Below are positions 22,301 through 33,573 of a stretch of 42,539 nt of DNA, piece after piece; position 1 is the first letter of the stretch, and every line of letters begins with the position of its first letter. Source of the DNA: Phoronis australis. Lineage: Eukaryota; Phoronida; Phoronidae. Below the pieces are notes generated by a model. The model had not been told where the DNA came from. It saw nothing but the letters and a program-made list of their open reading frames with translations, and searched no databases. The translations under genes and the position numbers were made by a program. The stretch covers positions 1 to 42,539 of the forward strand of contig NMRA01000108.1 of NCBI GenBank assembly GCA_002633005.1, written 5' to 3'.

Positions 22301-23840
22301 AATAAGCATTGGTTAGGTGAGAATAACTCCTTTTGAAACAGAAGGCAGAATTGAAACGTCACTTGGCAACCCGACTTAAACGAAAGCTCATCATACAAAG
22401 ACTTCTTAGGTGGATTGTTAGGTTTCACAAGCTATCGAAATACATTGATCAAGAAATACTAGAGCGGCGCCGTAAACATGCACAGGTAACAGAACGTATA
22501 GGTAGTTCTTTGTTAATCAGGTATTCGTCACAGACTAATCACTGTGGACGAAATGCTGGCAACAGACACGGAGATATTTCGCGGCCTCATACTTGCTATT
22601 AACAGCATACTTTTCATTCTTCACTACCGCATGCCACTTCCTAAGCATTTTGGGCTCTTGAGGAAGTCGAAAAAACGACATACCCGCTTTTGTCGTAGCT
22701 TCTTAGTTCGTACAAGCGGGAACGGATGCACCGCAACATAGTGGAATTTATTCTGCAGATGAACCACTGACGTCGCCCACCTTCCTCACAGGTTAACGCA
22801 ATACGCAAGGTAATGGCGATGTGGATATAGACCGCCGGATTAAGACGTTTAAATTGACTAATTAAATCGGGTTGCATCTTAAGTTTTGTGTTAACTTGTC
22901 TACAACAAAAGTTCCGCATGCAAGAAAAGTATGTTTTTACACGTAGCTAGCTGGATAAGAATATGCTATGTACAAGATTCGAGAATTCACAATTATCAGT
23001 TTATTTGAAACAAAATGACAAACTGAACAACCACATACGTGTGGGGGCTTGGTTGGCCCGGGTGACCTTTCCTATCCTTGGGGCTCCTTTTTAAAGGTCA
23101 GAATTAGTATTCGTGTTTTTTGGACTGGTTAGCTGTTTTGGAAGTGCTGGAGACTATTTTTGACTCGTCTACGTTTTAGTACCGATGGAACACACTGCTA
23201 TTGTGTGGTGCACGGCTGAGGGTGATGATTCTCCAAAATCCACGAGGACTCTAGAAAAGGGGATAACGACTGAGAACATGTAATAATCTATTTATACCAC
23301 ATACTGAACGAGAAACATTGGAATGAATCGATCTAACTTCCTCGACTCGCCTCGGTTTTGTAACTACTTTCTATGTCAGAGGCCCGGGGTCGGAGGTCGT
23401 GACCTTTTAAAAAACGAGCTATTTTTGTCAAATAATGCTTTTACTCAAAACTAATTGTAAAATAAAACAAAATAGAAATAAAATTAATCTATAAGTTAAG
23501 GTTTAGCAACTATTATAGCTTACTACACATTTTATCACGCCAAGATTCGACCGGGAAAATATCGTAGTAAATGTATCGCCCGCTAATTTAAAGTAGGTTA
23601 CCACTAGTAACTGACTATAATGGTCATGTCAAAGGATCCCGACGACACAATACCCGCATTCAAATTGGAGATCCGTGATTTACAAGTGAGAGAACACGAG
23701 AGAAAATTTTCACTGAATTAAGATGTCTTTTTATTGAAATTATGCGTCTTATTTTTCATAGCGTGTAACTGTTGGTGCAACACCTTTTGCTGAACATGCT
23801 ATTGTTGCGCGCGGTCATTTAAGTATTCTATTTTCACGTT
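19353..23840. other. No gene recognised
   Basis: Frames at 21647-21862, 22333-22741 and 22641-22919 are short and without known motifs. GC rises briefly near 21800-21850. Confidence 0.45.
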
Positions 23841-23849
23841 AGATGATGT

Positions 23850-24000
23850 CAGCCGCTGAGTGGTGTAGTGGTCATATCGGCGACACGAAACTCTTGACGC
23901 CCGGGTTCGAATCCTCCAAAATGTCATCACACTAGTGAGATAACTTTATGGGTTATTACACGGTTGTATCTGCCATTCGAGGCTAATATTACGGTATAAA
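23850..24000 (+). mobile_element. tRNA-derived SINE-like segment
   Basis: A good pol III A box TGGTGTAGTGG (23861-23871) and an exact B box GGTTCGAATCC (23904-23914) lie 32 bases apart, as in a tRNA. The acceptor and T-stem halves do not pair, so it is not a working tRNA. The 3' sequence CACTAGTG, then GGGTTATTACACGGTTGTAT, then CTGCC resembles 9445-9510. This fits the head and body of a tRNA-derived SINE. It sits about 0.4 kb beyond PKS exon 3. Confidence 0.6.
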
Positions 24001-24374
24001 ATATAAGAAGAAACAACATCCATCACATCGATACCATATTCTTCTGTATGGTACTACATGTATATCAGAGCATTGCAGTTAACCCAAAATCTTTAATTTC
24101 GGGATTCGACATGCTCACCCATTTTTGTCAGAGACTAGCAGATTTCTGACTAGTATATTTTGAAAATTATTGTACCACTGTACGTTTTAGCCCGCCCGGT
24201 AACAAAGATATAAGTGGTCGTGTAAATGACCTTTCGTCACCATTTCCAATTGGCATGAGCCCGAAAATCTAGTAGAATCATTCACTGACGAAACATTCAA
24301 TACACCAACATGTTGCTTAAGCTCGGCGGTGGAGTAACTTGAGACCATGAGTATTTAATTCGGAATGAACTTAC

Positions 24375-24581
24375 CATTTTTCATCGCTTGACAAGCACTG
24401 TGTAGAGCCACAATGCTAGAAGAGCAGGCAGTATCCAAAGATACAGAAGGACCGGTAAGGTTATAAACATATGATATTCTGTTGGAACAGATACTTGTAG
24501 CAGATCCAGTTACGGTGTTGTTTGAAATTGTACTATTTGGTCTTCCGCTGTTTATTACCTCAAGGTCGTGGTTCATCACAC
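24375..24581 (-). CDS. Polyketide synthase, coding exon 3 (ketosynthase active site)
   Basis: Third KS exon, 207 bases, acceptor TTTTTCAG at 24582-24583 and donor ATG|GTAAGT at 24373-24374. Its first two bases finish the glycine codon begun in exon 2. It encodes VMNHDLEVINSGRPNS, then a CSNRISYVYNLTGPS stretch, then the nucleophile motif DTACSSSIVALHSACQ. The cysteine falls near residue 175 of the joined protein, the expected place for a KS. The domain's two active-site histidines, acyltransferase, reductases and carrier protein would come from later exons. The exon ends one base into a codon and needs a downstream partner. I searched 1-24370 on the minus strand for the next KS block (GGVN and GEG-type motifs) and saw none, so the gene continues outside the window or the copy is broken. 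Confidence 0.88.
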
Positions 24582-25394
24582 CTGAAAAATAAAGGATTAT
24601 TGGTTGGTTTTTCCAAGAGGGCACTGTCGTAAAATGTCAACAACATTTGCCTACTAGGGGCTGCTTACAACAGAAGCAGCTCTACTGAAAGGTACGGTGT
24701 ACAACGTTTGAAGTGTTTGTCAAACGTCTGAGTATGATTATCAGTGTTGTATCATGACTGTTCGGAGTGTTGGTAAGATTTCAACAAGGGCGTCACACCT
24801 AAGTGTGAACCAATACCTTCTATCCTCACATTAGTTGTATGTATATGGGAATACTAAATGGCGTTACGTCTTTGTTGCAAGTTACGTTTCTCGAGAAAAA
24901 ATGAAGTCATCAACAACTTGTATCATGTCGCTGTCGTAAGCTGCAGTATGCCGCAGAGGTTTCATAACCATAAAATGAGTTCTGTTGACAGAATCTGGTT
25001 AAGTCAACCAAAATCAGTCACACTCAGCTTTTTTGATTAACCGATTCGTAAGAGTTCAGGCGTAACAACAAAAATTACACTCACAGCCATAACCAAGTAT
25101 TGCCAGGATGATCCCACTGTTATTGGTCGGACTATTGGTCTTCCAAATAACTCCGTCGTTTTTGTAGCCAAGCGACAGTAAAGATATTGCTTGACGTCCG
25201 ATAAGTTTGTGGGGGTGTTTTAAATCTACTCGTTCAAGCCGCTAATATCATGTCATATGAAGAAAATCGAGAAGTCTTACAATGCTAAAGAACACGCGCG
25301 AGAAAATCTAACAACACCAGGTAAAAGACGAGGACTACTTATCCCGTACAATCGATGGCTGCCACGTTTTCCCCGTGTGTGGGTGGACGCAGGT
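24582..25394 (-). other. Start of PKS intron 2 region, hairpins
   Basis: Intronic relative to the PKS gene. Two perfect stems lie close together: GCTGCTT/AAGCAGC near 24660-24680 and ACGTTTGA/TCAAACGT near 24705-24728. No gene is seen. Confidence 0.5.
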
Positions 25395-26037
25395 TGTTAC
25401 ATACCGGTGCTGATACCTTTCGGTGCGACAATAAATTGAAGACAAGCTCAAGTTAAACACTTTATTAATCTCGCCCGTATGTTCACAAGCCTAATCAAAC
25501 AAAACGTCCGACGTACATGTAATGTCTGTTTTATGCTCCAACTAGTTCTGCGAAGCCTTGACTTGTGATGAACGTCTGAGACACTTGCAGCACGTGTTAC
25601 GCTCGCCGATTCAATAACCTGCTGTCTCTTTAGCTAGCTCTCTATTGATGCTGATTCCCTTCAGTGCAAAATAACTGTAACTTTATTGTAACTATAACTG
25701 ACTTTCAGCTAATCTTCGACTTTTAACTGTTTTTCCCACATTCACACAAACCCATGTTTGGGTGTTTATAGTCTCATGCAATGTTCTAGAACTTTTCAAC
25801 AGCTCAAGCATATTCTACAACATTCTGGAATCTATCCAATCATTCTACAAACATATACTATTCTCTAGACTGTTCCAGATTACATGAATCAGATGCTAGA
25901 GTCTTCTAAAATGCTCCACACTCTTCTGCAGTAAACAAATCACTGTACTGATCTCAGGGTTCATGTCAATCAATAACACAAAAGAACAATACAACAAAAT
26001 AATTAAACTAAGAGCAGTGTCAGCCTATATTCTGACA
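25395..26037 (-). mobile_element. 3' LTR of a Ty3/gypsy element
   Basis: In the minus direction it begins TGTCAGAATATAGG (26037) and ends CCGGTATGTAACA (25395), giving TGT...ACA ends and a length of 643 bases. It directly follows the pol remnant in the same direction. Inside are a TATA box (TATAAAC, 25764-25770) and an AATAAAGTG poly(A) signal near 25460, in the correct U3-R-U5 order. No 5' LTR was found, so the target duplication cannot be tested. Confidence 0.7.
25784..25830 (-). promoter_or_regulatory. Heat-shock-element-like cluster in LTR U3
   Basis: Alternating TTCnnGAA units: TTCTAGAA (25784-25791) and TTCTACAACATTCTGGAA (25813-25830; four units, one base off in the second). They lie 14 and more bases upstream of the LTR TATA box in the minus direction. 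More TTCTA-type motifs continue to about 25915. HSF1 binds inverted nGAAn arrays of this kind. Confidence 0.45.
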
Positions 26038-26109
26038 CCTCACGCGTGCCAAAGAGAAAATTACGCTCTATTTTTCCAGCACAAAATCATCTGGCACAAA
26101 TATATGATC

Positions 26110-26760
26110 TTCTGATGCTGTGTCCTCTAAAGTGCTCCCTGACTTGCAGGATCTGCTAGTCGACTTTAGTTGTCTGCACGACGTTAGATTTTTCCGGGAT
26201 GTCCTCCACATGAAATTTATAATTCTGAAGCGCTATTGCCAATGGCACGAATCTTATGACACTGAATGTTCGCCAATGATTTGTGGTCAGTTTGCATCAT
26301 GAATTCCATCCCGTAGATATGAAGCTGAAAGCGTTCAACAGCTAAAACTATCACCAAACACTATTTTTCTTCTGTGAAGTAATGGTGGTCGTTCTCTTTT
26401 AGCTTTTGGTTGGAATATGCAATCTCATCGTTAAACTCCTGCAATAAGTCTTCCTCTAAACCATTGTTTGTTGTGTCCATCCTGACAACGAATCTCTGGG
26501 TGAAGTCAGGTACTAGTAGGATGGGGCTACTTCCAAGAGCTTGCTTTAGCTTTTTAAATACCTGTTAATGAACATCGGTTCACACAAGTTTCTTCGGCTG
26601 GGACTGCTTCTGTAAATCTGTCAACGGCGTAGCTACCTGAGCATAGTTAGGCACAAATTTTCGGCAGTACCCTGTAAGCCCTAGAAATGACCGTACTTCA
26701 GTCTTATTAGACAGTATTGGTGCATTCTGGATCGTGACTGTGCCCGAAGCGTACCGTGAG
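26110..26760 (-). pseudogene. Ty3/gypsy pol remnant (RT end and RNase H)
   Basis: Starts with a typical post-catalytic RT block, KTEVRSFLGLTGYCRKFVPN with YAQVATPLTDL (26600-26710). A stop near 26570 is followed by the RNase H-region blocks FKKLKQALGSSPILLVPDF (about 26500-26555) and LKENDHHYFTEE. Further down are YGMEFMMQTDHKSLA and HVEDIP near 26170-26330, each with frame changes. It is truncated upstream, with no catalytic YxDD, protease or gag. The 3' LTR follows directly. The element is dead. Confidence 0.85.
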
Positions 26761-26789
26761 TTAGGCGTGTGTGAGGGACGTGACGACAT

Positions 26790-28423
26790 TCACAATATGA
26801 AAATAGACTGCGAGTGGGCGGCTCCTTTATACAAATGAATAGTAAAACAGCATATTTCAATAATTCGCTTTTTTGCGTTTTCAGAATATATTTTCGAAAC
26901 TAGACATCTTTCAGATTTGTTGTAACACGCGCTCCAGCGGTGGCTTGAACAATGTATCAAAATGTCCCATGGTCAATCAAGTTTTTTAAAGCCAAAGCAA
27001 TTATATCCCGAGAGATAATTGATGGTGGGTTCTTAGCGATTTACGTTTACTTAACAACCTCATTGAAAACATTTGTGCACATTGGAATTGGGTGCAAAAC
27101 CCATAACAATTTATTTCAATTGAAACTGAATGTATAAACAATGTAATGCGTTTTATCTCATCTGGAGCAACTGTAAACACACTAGTTGAATTGTGTGGCC
27201 TAACTTCGTGCGCATTCGTCTGAAAGAAACTATCATGTCTTTAGAGCTTCATTCAAAATTACCAGCGATATGAGCGACAGTTTCAAAACTCTGCTTACGG
27301 AGGCAAACAAGGGTTAAGATTGGAAAACACGTACAGTATATTTGTGAAAGGCTGATATATGTCCATGACATCACATGAGCAGTTGCTAAAGGACATTGGG
27401 TAATATGACTACCAACTTCTTTTTATGCTTATATTTACGACTTTTGGTCACCGGTGCCAAACTACCGGAAAGTAGAGCCAATCCTTACTTAACGGTAAAG
27501 GCCATATGTTACGGGTGATATACTGTACATGTACAGTCTCTCCCTGGAGTAAATTAGTGTATGCGACGGGAAACATGAAACCATAATTTGCAGATGAAAA
27601 TTCCAGTGTACGGTGATCAGACGGCTATCTTCATCCTACAGGTACGCAAGAGGTGGGCAACACTTTTTCGGGACTGGTGATCGGGCCTCTTTCAAGGCTG
27701 TGATTCGTGAAATGCGGACAAAATCCTGCCATTGAGGAATGGAGATTTATTGGGACTGGGATCAAATTGAATTATACACCGGGAACCAGGAAATTGCGGT
27801 TCAAATCAGCGTGATTTAGGATTACAAATTGCAGTTTGAGAAAATTATCGGTATTCAGTACTTGTTTTTTTAAAAATAGGGTTTGACTGATTTAATCCTT
27901 TTAAACCTTTCAATTAACATAGAGAAAAAGCTGGTGTGTGTTGTTCTAAATACGTTTTTTTGGTTTTGTCCTTGTTCCTAACTGAACAGCACATTGATGC
28001 TCCAAACATTTTAAGTTATGGGAAATGAATAATTTGTATAATTCCTTTTTCACTATTTGCCTGAAAAACGAAATTTATCCAAATACCCTTCGGCTAGACT
28101 TTACAAACTTGACCTTCTGAGTTTTATTCAGTACATTGTTTTGATCATCGATTAAAATGGTGATTAAGCATTGAATTTTTCACAGAGTGTTTGATAAGCC
28201 CTTTCTCAAGACTTTTGGTATTGTCTGTATACTCTGCCTCATGTGAACTGTCAGGTAAGCCCCATCCTAATTTTTGAGATACCAAGTTATGTAACCGCTT
28301 CACTATCCCATTTTAAATTCTGTGAATACCAATATTGTTAATTTGAAGCAGGTCTTGATGGCTTAAGTCCCCTTTGGACATTAACTTTTGACTTGGCACA
28401 AATGGCACAGCGCAAGATGTTTG

Positions 28424-28425
<2 letters not shown>
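26790..28425 (-). other. PKS intron 2, no gene recognised
   Basis: Ordinary AT-rich DNA. The frame at 26952-27137 (plus) has no known content. Confidence 0.5.

Positions 28426-28428
<3 letters not shown>

Positions 28429-28475
<47 letters not shown>
28429..28475 (+). repeat. (AC)n microsatellite
   Basis: About 23 uninterrupted AC units. The His/Thr repeat in the overlapping frame (28393-28620) comes from it. Confidence 0.98.
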
Positions 28476-28476
<1 letters not shown>

Positions 28477-28644
28477 CTCAGAAACGGTGAAAAGGTGGAA
28501 GTTGAAGGCAGGAATGTTCACTGCTTATGTTCAAAGAAGCAAATCCCAGAAGTCATAATTCATTGTTACTATTTTATTGCTGTTGCTGTTATTGTGCTTC
28601 TAATTCCCCCCCAAGTGTAGGTAATTTGTCATCATGAGTTTTGC

Positions 28645-29045
28645 TTCAATGATTTTTTGGATGCAAGTGAAAAACCTAGTAAGTATTTTTGTAATCTGGA
28701 AAAACGTACGTAAGAAAGTTACTAAATTGGTAGCGGCGAGTCGTGAAACGATTGAGGATAAAAAAGAACTTTTGAAAGAAATCCGTCAATTTTATGAGGA
28801 ACTGTTTTCGTGTTAAGATGGATTACTAGACGAAGTTAATTTTAATGACGTCTTACCGAGCACAAAAATTCCTAAATTAAGTGAAGCTGAAAGCAACTTA
28901 CTCGAATTAGAAATCTCAGAAGGGGAGGTGCTTACGTCATTTAAAGGCATGAAAAAATAAAAGTCCAGGTCCGGACGGTTTCACCACTGAATTGTTTATA
29001 TTAATCCCTGTAATGGCCTATTTAAGTATCTTATTAAAGCATACA
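28645..29045 (+). pseudogene. L1-like LINE ORF2 fragment
   Basis: Covers the linker and the first reverse-transcriptase motifs of an L1/Tx1-type ORF2. In order: DASEKPSKYFCNLEKR (about 28655-28710), a frame change, then TIEDKKELLKEIRQFYEELF to 28812, a TAA, then LSEAESNLLELEISEGEVL and the hallmark KSPGPDGFTTELF (about 28960-29000), and finally IKAYNHSFR (about 29035-29060) in another frame. Several stops and frameshifts make it inactive. The catalytic YxDD region is not recognisable. It sits in PKS intron 2 on the opposite strand. Confidence 0.85.
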
Positions 29046-29060
29046 ATCACAGTTTCAGAC

Positions 29061-30221
29061 TAATGTAAATAACTGGCTCGAAGGTGCTGTTGGACATAGT
29101 TTAGAGCTGTCCTTACCATCAGTTCGGTGTGGTGTTCAAGTGGAAGCGGTTTTGCAAAGTTTGGTTCTTTGCTTCGGCACGAACCACATTTATAAACAAA
29201 GGTTTAGAAATTCCTGCCTTGCACTTGTTAAAAAGAAAGTTGCTTTGTACAGCTCTGCATGAACAATATAAAGTACGGTTAATTTGTAGAGCGATGGCAA
29301 GATATTTTTTGTTTATTATGAATGACCTATAGCCTCTACTAGTTCTTAATGTTAAATTACCTGTATGTACATGACAGCACTGTAAGTTGACCTTAACTGA
29401 TCCTTGACTAATACATAACGTTAGTCAATTGTGGAATTGTGTGATGTACACCGTACCTACTATATTGAATAAAAAGATTTGATACGCTAAAAAACGAAAA
29501 TACAAATTTTTAAGTTATTTCTCTTGTGTTCGTAAATGCATGTATCTGTTGTCGCCAATCCGCCCAGCATCTGTTGACTAGTCAGCAAAGCCAAGATCAC
29601 ACAGATCAAAGCTATCTACATGATGAATCAGAAAGTTTTTGTGTTCAAGCAACCTTACAACATTCACATACTAATGGTGTGCAGTAAGTCAGTAGTACAG
29701 AGCGTTGTTTTTGCAAGTGTTCACATGTTGCTTTTTCTTGTTGAGTCTCCATAGACTGTAGCAGCATAGTGTGCACGTGCTACGTATATTTACATCAAAT
29801 GTCGTGCAGTTACCGACGAATAAAAATATAATATAGTAAAGCTAGTAAAACTAAAATGACGAGCGTCGGTACTAAACTATATTAAAATATTTGCACATAC
29901 ACAACTTGAAAGCGTGCATTTGTGTATGCTAAAAAGTAGAGTTTAAGGGAGCGCAAATACAAAATCCAAACTCTAATGACACAACCGGTCAGTAGACATG
30001 CAAGAGTGCCTGGTCGAAGTAAAATGAGATTTAAATCAGCAGACACTGCTAATCAATTAGTTCGTGACTAGTAAATCTGTGCTAGATGACAGATCTCGTG
30101 CATTAAGAGTAAGTTGATTTCCTGTTTGCAATCTATATGTTGTTTTATTTAGGTCTACTAGCTTCAGTTCGATACTGTTGCTGTTCTAGTGTACTGTTGA
30201 ACACATCAGCGGCGCATCATA
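29061..30221 (-). other. PKS intron 2, no gene recognised
   Basis: The plus-strand frame at 29129-29332 may be further LINE remains, but I see no diagnostic motif. Confidence 0.4.
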
Positions 30222-30346
30222 GGCGGCTGGGGGGCTATAGCCCCCACTTTTTCAGTGCTACGCCGCATATGTTCTATAGGCCACATACCACAAAAGGTGG
30301 GGGGCTGGGGGAGCTATAGCTCCCATTTTTTTCCGTGCAGCGCCAC
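30222..30346 (+). repeat. Two-unit palindromic repeat
   Basis: Two related units about 75 bases apart. The first centre is GGGGGCTATAGCCCCC (30230-30245), the second GGGAGCTATAGCTCCC (30309-30324), each a perfect 16-base palindrome. Outer arms also pair: GCGGC/GCCGC around unit 1 and GGTGG/CCACC around unit 2. The downstream part (CACTTTTTCAGTGCTACGCC and CATTTTTTTCCGTGCAGCGC) is shared. Confidence 0.75.
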
Positions 30347-33300
30347 CCATGTGTTGGTTGTTGTTATATATGATAAACAGTAGTCACTTTGAAGTATTTT
30401 TGTCAATAAGCTTTGGAATGAAATTTACCGGCAAGCTTTTGGGTCCAGGGCCTCTGGAATTGAGCCTGAATAAGGCCACCTACATAACACACCATAAAGA
30501 TTATTAAAATTGTGACTTTGTCATTTTAGACGTAATAGTAATACTTGATTTATAGAAATTTGTTGCACTCGTCCTCCGCTGCGTAATAGTCTTGCAGTGA
30601 GCATACAGGCTGACAGTTTATACTCATGTTGATGCTAGTCTTGGTATGCACTCTTTCACAGTGCTACGAAAGGTAGCACTGTAACATGTTGTTCAACTTG
30701 GGTTCACCAACGTCATAATATTCAATTATTCGTATTTGTTGAAACCTGGGAAACCCCTTCCAGTTTACAGTTACGTAGTTACGTAGTAGGACGGCCACCT
30801 TTGACTACATGTATATAGTAGCAATTTGTTAAGACGGGCACCGGTCGAAGTGAACAAAATCAAGGAAATACGATCATTGGCTGAAGCCTAAACAGGTACA
30901 TGTACAGTGCATAAAGGTCGCGTGCAAGTGGTGGCACTGTGATGAGGAAACTTTCGTCGAAACATGCGCATTGATGTCCAGACACGGAATTCCGTGCATC
31001 GTTCATTATATTTCCACTTTGACATTTTTCAGTATTTATGGCACTTTGTAAGAGGGTAGTGTTGGATACCCTAGCAGTTTCCGGGATCACTGATAGTGAC
31101 AAGGTGCCCGCCATGAAGTAAGCGGTATTTTATAGCAAGTTTTACAAGATGTGCACGGGGTCCAAGAGAACCCTAATTTTCCATTTGTCTCCGCAAAAAG
31201 GCCCACTGCGCAAAAGGTGCACTGGTCACCTTCCTACTCTCAATAGGCATCATAAGAGGGGGCGAGAATTCAGCATACCTGCACCTGCAACAAGGGTCTC
31301 TCAACAATTGTTCGTACGCCTGCTGCACCTCAACAGTATGCGTGAGTCCCCGTGTAGCACTCATACAGTGCGCAAGGCAAACATGTCTTGTTGAAAACAC
31401 ACTGACCGTGTAAGCCTTGCTGGGACTGACTTGCTATATGCCTGTCATTAAATCTTTGGAGGTGCAAACTGACTCTGAGTGCAAACTCGCTCCGTTTGTT
31501 ACCAGCCCAAACTTTGCACTTTTAAGATGCTCTGTCTCATTAAAACTGACAACATTTAAATTTGTAGCAAGCGCCACCTTGCAACTTTAGTTCTGGTGAA
31601 TTGTGTGTATTAGTACTATTGTAATCAGGAAAGAAACAATTTGTGAATAAAATGCGGTTTTTAAGAAAACAACACAACATGCACACTTAAAAACAAGCGT
31701 GTACATATAGAAAACCTGGTAATTCCAAGTATTACGCAATCATTATTTGATAGCGATATGAACAAATAACAAAAACTGTGTGTTTTATTAGAGTAACGAT
31801 GACATATTACCATTCTCATATACACATGAAGTCTAGAAAACGAGATATTTGCGAGATTATAATAATAACTGATTCTAAGATGGTTTCCAGCACACCGGAA
31901 GACCCAGGATTGTTTGTATACGGGTACTTCATTTGCATATTCACAGTAATGAGACAGAGCGTCGGTAACTCGACAATTGAAAAACATCATGTCGAAATAA
32001 ATTCTGTGAAACGTTGCCCAACTCGAACGAAGTATTGATGGGAACAATTCAGTACACATTTCACAATAAAAATGTAGGAATTACGCACTTTACTTCAACA
32101 AAATTTGTTTTCGAACGAGCCCAAAAAGGTCCACCCCAGACAACCAAAAAGTCCAAAAAATGAGACAAAATGAGTCCACGGGAGTTGGGCACGAATGCAC
32201 AATTCATACATGCAGGTCTGGATATGGTACCGTGTTTTTTTAGTTCTCGTACTCAAATTACAGTGAAAGGTCCAAAAACCGATAAATTCGAGCCCTAATA
32301 TATTTTAGGCTGTGTGCGCGCATGGGCGTTTGGCGATTATCAAGCCTGTCTCTGGCGACTTAGGGGGAAAGAGGGCCATGAACCCCCCGCTAAAATTATC
32401 CCTTGTTCCATGCGGCAGTTCGGTGGTGCGAATGTCTAACGGGCAAAATCCTGGCTACTCTGCCCTGTCCACCCATTTCAAGATCTGTCCCTGGTCGTCA
32501 TTTTCACGCGGTTGCACTCTTTAGCGATAAAAAACGAGTCGCATGTTTCCGAATCGTAATCGTCGCTTGAAGGCTAATATTGGGACCGACTGATGCCCCA
32601 ATACGATATCAGAGATATTGCTGATATTTGATAATGAGGATGACTTACATGAAAAATAAATATGTTTTCCACCACGAAGCTTTGTAAGTTGAGCGTTTAA
32701 GAATTACATGTAGTAGAAACGATGCAGTTCTGTCACGTTAAATCGCGTGTTATGCTGAGGTCAAAACTTTCTTCTGTGCATCCGAAAATAAGCAAAAGTA
32801 GCCAAAATATTTTTAAGACATTTATGAAACCTTTCAAATGTCGATTCTACATTATCCCATATCCAGGCAACATGCTTACAAGTCATCGGAAGGACTGTTC
32901 TCGGTTTAGTGTTCTTTTAAACTTTGTTTGGCAACAACAGAATGACAGTTGGATTCACAAGAGTTGTTTTATATTTGACAGGTATCTGCCCAGAGGTGTA
33001 AAACAATTAGCTCAAGTACACTTCAAATTCCAGGCCGCATTTTGTGACTTGACAAGACATGCCCAAAATCTCAGCTTAGCGACCAGCAGCTCGCATTTTT
33101 CGAACCCAGTGTTCAGAGGCATCTGAGCTTCGGTGTGTCTACACAACCCCCACAAAGGTGGTAACCAGATAACCTACACACATGTATGTTGATCTTTCTG
33201 GTGGCTCCATCAAAAACCTTCATCACTACTCTCCAAAATCATACATCTCATTGAACCGTTAATGTTGAAACACTTCAGCTGTGCAAACGCCACCGAAACC

Positions 33301-33412
33301 GCGCGACACTTCGCGTGTGCTTGCCCAATTTACACACTAACGGCGATGCAGGGAAATTCTGCAATATTTGACATATTTCTTCATACATGTATATCATAGT
33401 TTTAAAACTCAC
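30347..33412 (-). other. PKS intron 2, no gene recognised
   Basis: Longer frames at 31661-32059 (minus, 132 codons) and 32722-33126 (plus, 134 codons) have no recognisable domain and no paired splice structure. They are judged chance frames. Confidence 0.45.
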
Positions 33413-33573
33413 CAATAAACACACCGGTTCGAGTGCCGGATAATTGTTCGTTAGTAATGCCGGCGTCTTCTAAGGCCATGTGAACACATTCCAGCGCCAG
33501 CCGGTGTTGAGGATCATAAGACGCCGCCTCTATGTTGTTGACGCCAAAGAACGTGTTATCCCATGCTGAGCCA
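33413..33573 (-). CDS. Polyketide synthase, coding exon 2 (ketosynthase middle)
   Basis: Second KS exon, 161 bases. The acceptor is TTTCAG|TGGC at 33574-33576 and the donor is ATTG|GTGAGT at 33411-33412. The leading T completes the serine codon left open by exon 1, so the frame continues without a break. It encodes about 53 residues: SAWDNTFFGVNNIEA, then SYDPQHRLALECV (the conserved DPQ-R-L-LE stretch that sits before the KS active site), then ALEDAG and a terminal GTRTGVFIG. These are diagnostic for PKS and FAS ketosynthases. The exon ends one base into a glycine codon completed by exon 3. No stop or frameshift is present. It lies 5.8 kb from exon 1. Confidence 0.9.

Noticed and set aside
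23852-23925. Functional tRNA gene
   Set aside because: The A and B boxes are good, but the acceptor and T stems do not pair, so it is a SINE head or pseudo-tRNA.
28393-28620. His-rich protein
   Set aside because: The His/Thr run is translation of the (AC)n microsatellite.
31661-32059. 132-codon minus-strand frame
   Set aside because: No recognisable domain, no splice partners, and amino-acid content typical of AT-rich random sequence.
32722-33126. 134-codon plus-strand frame
   Set aside because: No motif or homologue recognised; it lies close to PKS exon 2 but on the other strand.
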